Assembly: GCA_030761205.1 (NCBI GenBank)
Contig: JAULJL010000010.1
Location: 11,689,241 to 11,753,240 of the forward strand
Reading direction: 5' to 3'
Source: Fremontodendron californicum
Taxonomy: Eukaryota; Streptophyta; Magnoliopsida; Malvales; Malvaceae
Length of the DNA: 64,000 nucleotides
The notes beneath the pieces were generated by a model. It was not told where the DNA came from, did not search any database, and saw only the letters and a list, made by a program, of their open reading frames with translations. Of this stretch, positions 11,908-22,785 are shown one piece after another (positions within the stretch are counted from its first letter, which is position 1; the number at the start of each line of letters is the position of its first letter). Made by a program: the position numbers and the translations under genes.

Positions 11908-12379
11908 ACAACAATTTTTTTATTAGAACATCATATATAATTCATACTTTAGACCTATTCTATCTCTTAGATGATAACTAAAATCTTTACCCTCATGTGA
12001 AAGCAATTTTAGAATAAAAAAGATTGCCTAATTAGTTGAGATGTCTTCCAATGACAATGTATGTAGAAAGAGTAACAAATCATGTAACATATATTTATTG
12101 AGATCAAAACATCTAAAAACACAATTGATGTGTCAAGGATCCAAAAGAACTTTTCTATAAAATAATATAAATAATAACAATGTATCTAAATTAATTGTGC
12201 AATTATACTAATTTGGAATACATATCATTTAAAAGGTACTTTGAGACTACATAACTTACAGTACTCAAGAGCTTTAATAGATTTAATAAAAGATATTAAT
12301 AATGTCTAGTAGCAATAGTACAAAGACAAAAGCTTTTACTCTAACAAAAAGTAGGCCTAATAATTTTCATTATAGTCAT

Positions 12380-12592
12380 TAACTTTGCATTGAAGTGTAA
12401 ATCTAAAAGTATATTAGATGATTTCATATCCCTATGGATGATTGATGGATTGTAATGATCATGCAAATATTCTAATTTTTTTATCAATAATTCATATTTA
12501 TTTAATATTCATTAACTAATAGCAATAAGCAAAATAAAATAAAACCTCACCTTACAATCTAAAGCAATTTTCATCTGTCCATGCCAATTTAA
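12380..12592 (-). pseudogene. Receptor-like protein kinase gene fragment (captured)
   Basis: Two pieces of a Ser/Thr kinase domain on the minus strand. Piece 1 (12592-12551) reads LNWHGQMKIALDCK and is followed by GTGAGG, a plausible splice donor. Piece 2 (12475-12380) reads LEYLHDHYNPSIIHRDMKSS then NILLDLHFNAKL. It holds the catalytic-loop motif HRDxKxxN (subdomain VIb), and the frame is lost just before the expected DFG motif. The ~75-bp gap looks like a short intron with a degraded acceptor. The rest of the kinase, including the glycine-rich loop and activation segment, is absent. The fragment lies next to a Helitron-type 3' end, so capture by that element is the likely origin. Not functional. 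Confidence 0.7.
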
Positions 12593-13777
12593 CAACAATT
12601 TATGAGATATTAAAATATAATTAAAAAATTGTAAAAAAATCGTTATATTTTCTTCTGCATCACCAATTTATGTTTCATTTTTTAAGTTCTTTATGAGGGA
12701 TAGAGGGAGTTTTTACCATGTAATTGAGTTTTCAAATAATCCTTTTTTCGTCAAAGATTCAGAAGATCCTCACTTGTATGCAAACCACAATCTCATTAAG
12801 AATTGAAAAGGTTCTGAAAGATCAACATTATAAAACTAAAAGAAAAAAAATTCAACCTTGAAACCATAAAGTTAATCATAAAAAAAATGCATCTCCTACC
12901 CGGCAAGGATTCTTTTAAATTGGCATATTTGTGCAATAAATTTAGAGAAAAAAATCCACCTTGGCAAAATAGCACAAATCAAAAGCAAGTCAATTAGAGG
13001 CCTCAAGATCATAGGCACATCAAACCAAGAATCAAAGCAAGAAATAACAATTGTTTGTATGTACTTTAGATGTTTACCCAATGTTAATCAAATCAATATT
13101 CTTAAAAAGTTGAATGGACAAACAAAGTTGACCGAAGAAAGGAAAAATTAAACAGGAAAAGAAACAAAAAACCAAGATTGTAAGCAATATCCCAATAAAA
13201 CACAATAAATGAATTAAATTGCTTCATAACAGTTTTAGTTGCAAAATCCTTAGCATATGCTACTCTAATGATTTTGATACACTCTTGCACTAAAAGCATA
13301 GACATTTATTTATACATGGTTCACCTTTTTTTTTTTACACATATAAATGGTTCACTTAATAAAAATTAAAAGCACTATCATATCATTGATTACCTTGCAT
13401 CCTTACTTCTCATATTTCTCCTTGGCCCTAAGCCTTTTAAAGAATCATGAGCTGTCAAAAATATATATTTTCATTATTTTGGATTAATGGGATCATTTGA
13501 AACATGCTAACTATCAAACAGTTTCAACATGTTTATATCTTTCAATCAAACACAAAAAAAAAAAAAACAAAAAAACAAACAAACAACTCAGAGTTAAGAT
13601 AATCAAGCTCTAACCCTTCCAAATATTCTAAAAAATGCATGCTCTAATTTTGTCTCTAAACCTTTCACCAAAGATTGGACATTCCAGAGTTTGGGCATTC
13701 TTTTCAAAAGTAGTGGTAATCTAACTTGGACTAAAACCATTTTTTTAACATTTCCATTTGATAAACAAAAATTAAAC
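12593..13777. other. Helitron-like interior or flank, no gene recognised
   Basis: AT-rich DNA. Minus-strand ORFs of 61-67 codons at about 12896-13305 have no recognised motif and may be intronic pieces of the captured gene or chance. A (CA)-rich A-tract lies at 13550-13580. The Tat/Ogre-type element starts at 13783. Confidence 0.35.
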
Positions 13778-13782
13778 GAAAG
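13778..13782. repeat. Target-site duplication, left copy (GAAAG)
   Basis: GAAAG directly precedes the 5' LTR and recurs at 37675-37679 directly after the far end of the 3' LTR, tying the 23.9 kb between them into one insertion event. Confidence 0.8.
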
Positions 13783-14450
13783 TCTTGACACCTAATTTTG
13801 TCCGGACCCCCTAAACCGGACAGATTCTCCTTTTCAACTCCCCAGAACACAAAGAGACTTTCACCGTTCCACAGATGGGTCCCCAAGACTTTGTTTCGGA
13901 GGTCAGCACAAAAAGTCAACTCGAAAAAAATCAATCCCGAAAAAGTTAACCACTGAAAAAGTCAACTCTTAGTCAAAATCAAGATTCGAACTTGAATTGA
14001 ACAATGGCAAAAGAATTTTGATAATCCGAGGTCTACAACGAAAGAGATAGAGTTCAGAAGATGGGTTGCGAAAATTCAGTGTAGAGGAAGACCTAATCCG
14101 GCAAATTTGGGAAACTGCAAAGATTTCCCAATTCGGTGAAATTGAGGCCCCCAGTTGATAAAGGATGATTAAACAAAAATAGCCCAAGGCCCAGTTTGAA
14201 GTGGATCCCAAGGAAGAGCCGGTTAGAGCAAAAACAAAAAAAAAACAAGAAAATTGTCAAGTTTGAGAAAGGGAAAACTAAATTGGAGAGGAATTTGACT
14301 GTCAAAATTGGGCGTTTTCGGACCAACTCAAATTCAATATAGGACAAAGGAAGTGGAAAAAGAAAATCCTGAAATCAGACCCTTTTTGAGTAAAACCGAG
14401 GTTTCGGAGGTTGAAGGGCAATCTCAAAAAATCCCAAAGATAATTCCTGG

Positions 14451-15090
14451 AAAAATAGAAAATGAGCACGAAAAATTATGAAAACTTCCAGATCTGAGTT
14501 TTATAATTTTTGGAAGATATTGGTGAAGAAAAATCCAGAATTGGAGCTCATTTGAAAAATGGCAAAGTTCGAGACCCGAAATTCCAAAAGATAATTTCGG
14601 GAAAAATAGCAAACGAGCTCGGAAAATTATGAAAACTTCCAGATCTGAGTTTTATAATTTTTGGAAGAAATTGGTGAAGAAAAATCTGAAATTTGAGCTC
14701 ATTTGTGAAATGGCAAAGTTCGAGTGCGCTAAACCGAAATTCCAAAAGATAATTTTGGAAAAAATAGCAAATGAGCTCGGAAAATTATGAAAACTTACAA
14801 AACTGAGTTTTATAACTTTTGGAAGAGATTGGTGATGAAAAATCCAGAATTGGAGCTCATTTAAAAATGGAAAAGTTCGGGTGCACTAATCCGAAATTCC
14901 AAAAGATAATTCCGCGAAAAATAGCAAACGAGCTCGAAAAATTATAAAAACTTCCAGATCTGAGTTTTATAATTTTTGAAAGATATTGGTGAAGAAAAAT
15001 CCGGAATTGGAGCTCAAATGAAACAGGCTAAATTTGGGAGGCACTAAACTAAAATTTTAGAGAAAAATCCGAGAAAAATAGAGAACTGGC
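14451..15090 (+). repeat. ~157-bp tandem repeat in the 5' LTR (five copies)
   Basis: The word AAAAATAG(C/A)AAA(C/T)GAGC(T/A)CG recurs at 14451, 14602, 14760, 14917 and, diverged, 15074, each followed by AAAACTTCCAGATCTGAG and GATTGGTGAAGAAAAATCC or close variants. The 3' LTR holds only four copies (about 28742, 28902, 29056 and 29215), so one unit was gained or lost since insertion. Confidence 0.75.
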
Positions 15091-15389
15091 TCGGAAAAAT
15101 GTGAAAACTTCTAAAACCAAGTTTTATATTGGACGGGATGAGTTGGAAAATACAAATCTGAAATTGGGGTCCATCTGTAATTGAATTAAGTTCGGGGGGC
15201 TAAAAGGTAATTTTATCGAAGAAACAGAAAAAGGGTCAATTTGCAAAATTAAAAAGTGAAAAAATGAAGGAAATTTTGGAATATTACAGACCTTGGCTGA
15301 CTAGCTTAATGGGAGATGGATGAGATTTGATTAATTCCATCCAATGGTCACTATCAAATGGCAAGATGTCATTTTTATTGTCTTGCAAG

Positions 15390-15760
15390 TGGCCCTTCCT
15401 CATCCAATGGCCTAGGTGTTTTGTAAAAAGATGAGTACATCCTTCAATGACCAAGATCAAATGGCAAGATGTCATTTTTATTGTCATGAAAATATTTTTG
15501 ATCCAATGGCTTAGATTGTTGTAGAAAAGATGAACACAATTCATCCAAGGGCTCACATGCCATTCGGCCAAGGGAGTGGGAGAGAGGTTTTCATCCAATG
15601 GCCTAGGTGCTTTGTAAAAGACGAGTACATCCTTCAAGGGCCAAGATAAAATGTCAAGATGTTATTTTTATTGTCATGCAAATATCCCATCCAATGGCTT
15701 AGATTGTTGGAGAAAAGATTAGCACAATTCATCCAAGGGCTCACCATGCATTCGGCCATG
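15390..15760 (+). repeat. ~195-bp direct duplication in the 5' LTR
   Basis: The segment TCATCCAATGGCCTAGGTG, a GTACATCCTTCAA word, GTCATTTTTATTGTCATG, then CAATTCATCCAAGGGCTCA occurs twice (starting near 15400 and 15593). The same pair is present in the 3' LTR (about 29540-29885). Noncoding. Confidence 0.65.
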
Positions 15761-16599
15761 AGGAAGAGAGGAGGAGGGATGTTTTATTTCTTAAGTTGGC
15801 TGGTCATTTGAGAGGGAAAGGCGGTAGCTTATTTGGCTAGAAAAGAAATTTGAAAGAAAATGAAGAGAGAGTTACTTAAGAAAGCTAGGAAGGTAGCCAT
15901 TCCTCCCTTGCTCTTGCATCAATTCTTCTTCATTCTCATGTGTTCTTCTTTGTTTTCCATGTGATTTCTACCTCTTTTCTTGTGAAAATAAAAGTTTTGA
16001 AATGTTTTTTAAGCTTTCATCTTTTCCTTTTCATCAAAAAAAGAAGAAAACAATGTTTAGTAATCTATTTCGTCATGGCCGAACCTTGCTTGTGCATGCC
16101 TTGATTTTTTTTGTTTTGCATGTTTGATGTGGAAAACATGATTGTGGAAGGTTTATATTTCTTTCTATGTTCTAATTTTTTAAAATAAATGAAGAAAAGA
16201 GGTTGAAAGGCTTCATGATCTTGATAAAAATCAAGTGATCATGGTTAGGAAAGGGCTATGCCCATTGTACCAACCATGGAGCTCACCTCTATTTTTTTAG
16301 TTTGCTTGGTTTATTTTCTGATTTATGAGATGGAAAGGCTTCATGATCTTGATAAAAATCAAGTGATCATGGTTAGAGGAGGGCTATGCTCATTGTACCA
16401 ACCATGGAGCTCACTTTCCTTGTTCATTGTTTGCTTATTTTTATTACTTCCATGCTTTTCCATGTATCTTTGGTCATGTACTTTGCATTATCTTCATGCC
16501 TTAATAGTTTTCGCATCATTTTCATATCATATTAACTTCCTACACCATTCAGCCAGCCCCTTGTATTTTTTGTTCATGCCATGTATTGCATCATATTTA

Positions 16600-18690
16600 G
16601 TTATGTTATACATCTTAGGTCTTATGCTATGTCATGTTACATTTTGAGTTTATGACATTTCCTACACCATTCGGCCAGCCCTTGTATATTTTGGTTCATG
16701 TCATGTCTTGCATCATATTTAATTATGTCATGCATCTTAGGTCATGTAGCTATGTCATGCACTTTAAGTCATTTTCCATGTCATTTTAGAATAGGTTATT
16801 TTTGGCTATGTCATGTCATTCTAGTGGTTATGTCATCCTTTTATGCCATGGCATCCTTATATAGCATGTCACTTTCCATGTCATTTAAGGTCTAGGTTCA
16901 TTTCATTTCATGCCATGTCATTATTTTATGCCATGTCACCTATGCCATGTCATTCATTATAACATGTCATGTGTCATGTCATGTAAGGTTATGTCATTGT
17001 CATGCCATTCCATTTTTCATGTCATTTAAAGTTTAGGTCCCTTTCATGCCATGTCATCATATTATGCCATGTCACTTATGCCATGTCATCCATATAACAT
17101 GTCATGTCATATGCCATGTCATTTATGGTTTAGGTGCATTTTCATGCCACGTCATTCATGCCATGTTATCATTTCATGCCATTTGGCAATCCACATACCA
17201 TCACCATGCATTCGGCCATTCACATGCCATCACCATGTCATTCGGCCACCATGACATTGTATTCATGTTTTATGTCATTTATGCCATATCATTCATATAG
17301 CATGCCATTTGCGATGTCATTTAGTGTTTGAGCTCATTTCATACCATGATTAAGCATGTCACGCCATTTATGCCATTACCATGACCATTCGGCTATCATG
17401 ACATTTCCTTCATGTCATTCTATTTTCATGACACATCCATATCTCATGCCATGTCACTTGGTTTGCCATGTCATTATGCTTATCTAGCTTTGGTTTGCCA
17501 TGTCATTTTCATTCACATGACAAGTATTATCATGCTATGCTATTCATAACATTTTTAATAAAAAAGGCAATATTCCCGAGATTAAATAATTCATGATTTT
17601 CTCTGCTGGGTCTGCCGGGGAGGATATCATTAATTATTATTAATAAAGAAATATCCTTTTCTAAACCAAAGGTGATTCAAAAAATTTTGAAATAAATAAA
17701 ATTTTCAATGTTTTGCCGGGGAACATGAAAAGCTTTTGGTATTAATAATTTCCGAGTCATTCTCAAATAATGTCATTCATATGTCATGTCCTTTTCATGC
17801 TATGTCATTTGTTTGCCATGTCGATTTCATTCACATTTCATTCATTCTTATGCCATATCATTCACATGTCTTGTCGTTTTCATGCTATGACATTCATATG
17901 CCATGCCATCCATTTTACATGTCATTCATTCATGTGCCATGTCAATTAGACTATGTTATGTTATTTTCATGCTATGTCATTCATATGTCATGTAATCCAT
18001 TCATTCATGTGTCATATCACTTAGATTATGTCATGTCATTCTCATACTATGTCATTCATATGTCATATAATCCATTCACATACCATATCATTCATTTAGT
18101 ATGCCATGTCATTCATGCCATGTCACCATTTGTTCATGCCATGCCATTTATGGCATGTCCTACATAAATTAGGCCATGTATATGTTATGTCATCCACTCT
18201 CATGCCATGCCATTATGCCAGATCATTCACATGTCATTTATATGCCATGTCATTTTGGTTGCCATGTCGATTTTATTCACATGACATGTCATTCTTATCC
18301 CATGTCATATGCCATGTCGTTTTGCATGCCATGTCGATTTCATTCACATGACATTCATTCTTATGCCATGTCATATGCCATATCATTTTGCATGCCATGT
18401 CGATTTCATTCACATGACATTCATTCTTATGCCATGTCATATGCCATATCATTTTGCATGCCATGTCGATTTCATTCACATGACATTCATTTATATGCCA
18501 TATCATTTTGCATGCCATGTCGGTTTCATTCACATGACATTTCATTCTTATGCCATGTCATTCATATGCCATGTCATCTTGTTTACCATGTCCATTACAC
18601 TCACATGACGTTCATTCTTTTGCCATGTCATAATAGACCTTGGCATGTCAAACATGCCGTGTCATAATTTCTTTTACCATGTCATAATAA
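16600..18690 (+). repeat. ATGCCATGTCATT array in the 5' LTR
   Basis: About 2 kb built largely of the interleaved words ATGCCATGTCATT, CATTCATATGTCATG and ATTCGGCCA. It is interrupted at 17560-17775 by a block containing TCTGCCGGGGAGGATATCATT. The words are ordered but variable, like a satellite at an early stage. The same array is in the 3' LTR (about 30700-32579). It opens ORFs in all frames that encode low-complexity MPCH/HMTF peptides, which I judge spurious. Confidence 0.85.
18325..18530 (+). repeat. 66-bp perfect tandem repeat within the array
   Basis: CATGCCATGTCGATTTCATT starts at 18325, 18391 and 18457 (66-bp spacing, nearly identical units), then at 18511 after a 12-bp deletion. The 3' LTR has a shorter, more diverged version (about 32427-32570). 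This is the youngest-looking expansion inside the LTR. Confidence 0.85.
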
Positions 18691-19469
18691 AATGTTTGTC
18701 ATACCATGATAAAGCATGCTTATTTAATTTTTATCTTAGTAACATTTTGAATATTCATGGTCATTTTCTATGATTTTTCGAATACATTGAAAAACAAAAT
18801 GATAATTTTTTTTTATAAATCAAGACTATTCCCAAGTTAAAATAATTCATGAATTATCTGTTGGGTCTGCTGGAGAGGATATCATCAATTATCATTAATA
18901 ACGGAATATCTTTCTTAAAATGAGGATGATTCAGAGAATTTCAAAATCAAGGAAAAATTCCATATTTTGCCGAGTCTGTCGAAAAATATGGGAAATTTTA
19001 TGCTAGTAATGTCCGGATCATTTTCAAATAAAATATGAATTTTTAAGGGAATTATTTACAAACACCAATTTTAAAACCGACTTTTCACCAAGACTCAAGA
19101 TAACACATGACTTACAAGGTACCGTTTTTACACGGGCATTGCGAGGGTGCTAACCCTTCCCCGTACGTAACCAACTCCTTAACCACACTTGTTTTCTCTG
19201 GTTCAAAACGCAGACTATAGAATTGGTTTTTTTTTTCAAAATATTTTAATTAATTTTAAAATATTTTATAAAAATCTGTTTTAATAGGTGGCCGATCACA
19301 CCTAGCAAAAAAAAAGAGATTGGTAGCGACTCCATTTCTTTTTTGTGGCCGTTTTCATACTCTCAACTTTTAATTTCACGAGGAATTAAGTCGTCTTTTC
19401 CTCCGCCTGTTTTGTTTTTCCTCACCTCACTCGAGCGGGTCCCCGCGACGGGATCACGTATCGACGGCT

Positions 19470-19487
19470 TGGCGACTCCACTGAGGA
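19470..19487 (+). other. Primer-binding site, tRNA-Arg
   Basis: TGGCGACTCCACTGAGGA lies three bases after the 5' LTR. It is complementary to the 3' end of plant tRNA-Arg(ACG) as I remember it (..CAGTGGAGTCG plus CCA), with one mismatch. A tRNA-Arg primer is known for Ogre elements. This fixes plus-strand orientation. Confidence 0.75.
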
Positions 19488-20274
19488 CTTTAGAGAGTCA
19501 GGCCTAGAATTAATCGTGTGTTATCGAAAGTCTTGGTTTTGTCAGTTTTGGTTGGTGTTTACTTTTAATTCCCATTTTCTAATAAAGGAATTTTTTTTGA
19601 AAATAATCAAATTTTTTAAATGTGTTCATTCTCATGTGCATGCATATTTTTACTGTTCTCTGGTTATTTAATTTTATATGTCATTATTATTCTTTGTTTA
19701 ATTAATGTTTTACATTGTTTAATTTTATTTTTATTAAATTGCTCGAGTTTTAGAATAAGGATAGGTGGTGAAAGGTTTGTTTGTTCCTCCTTACATACTA
19801 TACTTGCATTTCCATAACATGAGCCCTCTACCCGGGTTCCGTCCTTTAGGTGGAAGTAAAGTAACTATGCTCTCCTGAGGTGTTAACCTCCGCGTGGGCT
19901 AGCAAAACACTTTCGGAGTAGTAAACTAGTTACGCTTTCGTGAGGTGATAACCTCCGTATAGGCCTGGGAAATACACTCTAACAAATTGAATTCGCTTTC
20001 ATCGGGGTGCCTTACTAGCCTTCATCGGTGACAGTGAGGAGCAATTTGGAGCCTTATTAGAACCTAATGCAACCTCATATAGTGAACTTAGGCGAAGCCA
20101 TACCAAATTTTCGTGAAAAATACCGAAGCTAGGGACACTCGGAGAAACCTTTCTCACCTTCAGCTATTTATTTCAATATCCCATTGATATGATTATTATG
20201 CCCTTGTACTGACTCATTTCCCTTTGTTTGTTTGTTTTGTTTTCATTGCATGCATCATGGTCACTTAGAAGTGT
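19488..20274 (+). other. Leader of the Tat/Ogre-type element
   Basis: Untranslated leader between the primer site and the first ORF. From about 19820 it is GC-richer than its surroundings and contains a ~65-bp imperfect duplication with hairpins at 19877-19890 and 19942-19955. It likely holds packaging or translation signals, though this is inferred only from position. An ORF at 19620-19817 has no recognised motif and is probably spurious. Confidence 0.55.
19877..19955 (+). promoter_or_regulatory. Duplicated GAGGT..ACCTC hairpins in the leader
   Basis: GAGGTGTTAACCTC (19877-19890) and GAGGTGATAACCTC (19942-19955) form the same five-pair stem with different loops (GTTA, GATA). Both are followed by CCG and preceded by similar (C/T)GCT(C/T)TC words. 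The stem is conserved while the loop varies. A structured RNA element is possible but unproven. Confidence 0.4.
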
Positions 20275-22465
20275 TTGCCTTATTTCGAATTCCAGTCAGA
20301 GGGGTTTTCATTACGGTCATGGAACACTGAGATCTTGCACCGGTGTCAGTTACTTCCAAGACATACCGAGGTCCGAACAGAGTCAAAGAAGCATCACGTT
20401 GACAAGGGAAATTGTTTGGCTAGAAGCTTCGTGTCTATTCTTCCCGAGTCTGTTCATTTAGATCTGGGTCAGAATGATTTGACAGAATTAGAAGAGATTT
20501 GGGGATGGTGGGTAACTGCAAAGAAAAACGAGTTCACCAAGAAGTATGGCGACATAGCATTACTTCTCCCGATCCAGATAGATGAGCAGTTGATCAGGGT
20601 AGTGGTACAGTTTTGGGATCCCTCTTACCGATGCTTCATGTTCAATCAGGAAGATATGACACCCACCATCGAGGAGTACTCAATCTTTCTCCGTATCAAG
20701 TCGTCCACCCCTGATAAGATATATGGCAAGCAGCAAAAGACAGTTAGATTTTGGAAGAAGCTATCCGATATATTGGGTATGGAGATTCCGATCGACTCCC
20801 CAAATATTAAGAAGAAGGGTTCGAGTGCTTGTATCCCATGGGTATTCTTGCGAGACTATATCATGTACAATCCGGAGAGTGATCTTGTGGTGGATGTTTT
20901 TGCCTTGGCGATCTATGGTTTGGTGATATTTCCAAAGATCTTGGGGTACATTGAGATGGCCGTAGTGGATTTCTTTGAGTGCCGGGGCAAACAAATTGAT
21001 CTTGCTCCTGCTATCCTTGCCGAGACGTTTAGGTCACTCAATTTTCTGTCGAAGAAAAGGCGAGGGACGTTTCAAGGGATGTGCATAGCTTCTATATGTT
21101 TGGATCCAAAGTCATTTCTTGCGAAATGATAAGGAAAAGCTTCGTCCCTTCATAAAAACTTCTATTCCTCTTAAGGAATTCTATAAGAAAGAGTGGCCAA
21201 GAAAGGAAGATAATAAACAATGGATAATGACTCTTCGTCGCTTAGCCCGAGAGGACGTCACTTGGAGATCTCCGTGGATGCCGATAGGATCCATCCTGTA
21301 TAGTTGTGGAGACAAACCATGGGTTCCGTTAATAGGATTTTGGGAGCTATCAGCTATGCGCTATTCCTGGTACGAAGACAGTATGGGTCTGAGCAGTTCA
21401 TCCCGATGACTCATGGGCTCACTTTGGTAGATTTCGCATATATGGGCCCGGGTACATGAAGGAAACACGTGAGCTCATCAAGGCGTGGAGGAAGTTTCAC
21501 CGATCAGAATTGGGGGGATATACCGATAATGCTACTCCCGGATACTTGGTTTGGAGAGCCAATAGGATCCATGACATAGTGCTTCCTACCCAGGATGCCT
21601 CTGTTTATCCGATAATCCTTCAGCCAGAGCCTGTAGTACTATCAGAGATTGAGCTTGTCAGGCAGAATTAGAAAAAGACAAGGGAAAATTGAAGCGAGAA
21701 TATGATAAGCTTCAAGAAGATGTCGAGGAATTGAAGACTAAGCTTGAGATCCAAGAGGTCAAGGCACGAAAAGTGGCCAGGGAGCGAGACACGGCACAAT
21801 CCGATATACAGGACTTGCATCAAGAGAACAAGAGGCTAAGAACCAAGAGAAAGTTCACTGGAACTAGCAGGTCTCTGAGCGCCCATGAGAAAGAGAGAGA
21901 AAAGCTTTAGAGAGAATTAGACTTTTGGAAAGGTAAGGCTAAAGAAAGCAAAGAAAATGAGTCTCGATTTTCTCATGAGCGGCAGAAGTGAGGAGATGCA
22001 TGTTCATTGATCTTGGCCAAGTTAGAAAGATGCCTGCAAGAAAATGAGTTGTTGAAAGCCAAATTGGGAAATGAGAGGGAAAGGACATCCATGCTATGCA
22101 AGGAGAATGAGACACTCCATGCGACCATTCAGACCTTAGAGCATCAGTTGCAAGTCCAGAAGACTGACATCGATGCTATCATCCGGGAATACAGAGAGAA
22201 GAAGGCCGAATGGAGCTAGACAAATGACTTAGCTTTAGATGCCAACACAAGGTGGAAGGCTGAGACCTTGGAGAGGCAACAGTATATAGACCACCTGACT
22301 AGGCAGATTTGCAAGGCTGTGGTCAAGGCCAGAGAGATGGCAGAGAAGGTAAAGACTCTGAGGTGTGATGTCAACTCGACAAGGGAGCATGGACAACGCT
22401 TGTTGAATTTCCTGGAAGAGGCTCAAGACCAGTATGAGCAGATACGATCTTTTTATGTAACCTGA
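20275..22465 (+). pseudogene. Broken extra ORF upstream of gag (DUF7745-like plus coiled coil)
   Basis: Many Tat/Ogre elements carry an additional ORF before gag, of unknown function. Here its first part (20275-21129) has FWDPSYRCFMFNQEDMTPT and DYIMYNPESDLVVDVFALAI, resembling the plant DUF7745 family. It continues in shifted frames through 21119-21409 and 21456-21671, then a charged heptad-like coiled coil (21689-22465: KREYDKLQEDVEELKTKLE, LERCLQENELLKAKL), ending at a TGA after RSFYVT. The frame is broken by shifts near 21120, 21400 and 21660 and stops near 21908, 21988 and 22217. Together it would be about 730 residues. Not functional. The domain name is from memory. Confidence 0.6.
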
Positions 22466-22785
22466 GAGTGAGAGATGAGTTGTAAAAAGTTTCTATGAAT
22501 TAATGAAAAACCTTTATGTTGGAATTTGATCTTAAGGAAAATACTATTATTTGTATCATCTCATTTCATACAATTATAGAAGCATACACTCATCCATTTG
22601 TTTGATCAGTCATGCTTTGATTTATTCATTCATCCTTGCACACATTTAATAAGCAAAAAAGAATAACATGCCATGAAATTCTAATCTGTGGTATTTAGAC
22701 AAAGGTTTTAAAAATTGGACGTCCACTGAAACTCCCAGAAAAGAGCACTCTGCATCAGTATAATACTCGATCGCAAGTCAGGATC
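22466..22785 (+). other. Spacer between the extra ORF and gag
   Basis: AT-rich spacer with no ORF. Separate reading of gag would need reinitiation, splicing or another transcript; nothing in the sequence decides this. Confidence 0.4.

Larger units (their letters stand above)
13783..19466 (+). repeat. Giant 5' LTR of a Tat/Ogre-type Gypsy element
   Basis: A 5.7-kb LTR. It begins TCTTGACACCTAATTTTG, matching the 3' LTR start TGTAGACACCTAATTTTG with terminal mutations, and ends ATCACGTATCGACG just before the primer site. It is composed of a 157-bp repeat block, a ~200-bp duplicated block (15390-15760), a long ATGCCATGTCATT-type array broken by two related unique blocks (17560-17775 and 18830-19040), and an end block (19080-19466) with a conserved GTGCTAACCCTTCCCCG segment. 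LTRs of this size are typical of Ogre/Tat elements. All ORFs in it are repeat artefacts. Confidence 0.85.

Noticed and set aside
14093..14745. Minus-strand ORFs with repeated ELCHF and LPKIIKLRSGSFHN segments
   Set aside because: They are translations of the 157-bp LTR tandem repeat, antisense to the element.
18325..18530. CRISPR-like regularly spaced repeats
   Set aside because: The units are directly abutting 66-bp tandem copies without unique spacers, in a plant retrotransposon LTR.
16258..18667. Many overlapping plus-strand ORFs encoding Met/Pro/Cys/His-rich peptides (MPCHMPYH, HMTFILMPCH) and a matching set at 30395-32590
   Set aside because: They appear in all three frames, follow the ATGCCATGTCATT repeat exactly and have no start context or domain; they are repeat artefacts.
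19470..19487. tRNA gene suggested by tRNA-like 3'-end complements (also at 10549, 56427, 61431)
   Set aside because: Only the short complement of a tRNA 3' end is present at fixed spacing after an LTR; these are primer-binding sites and no cloverleaf is nearby.
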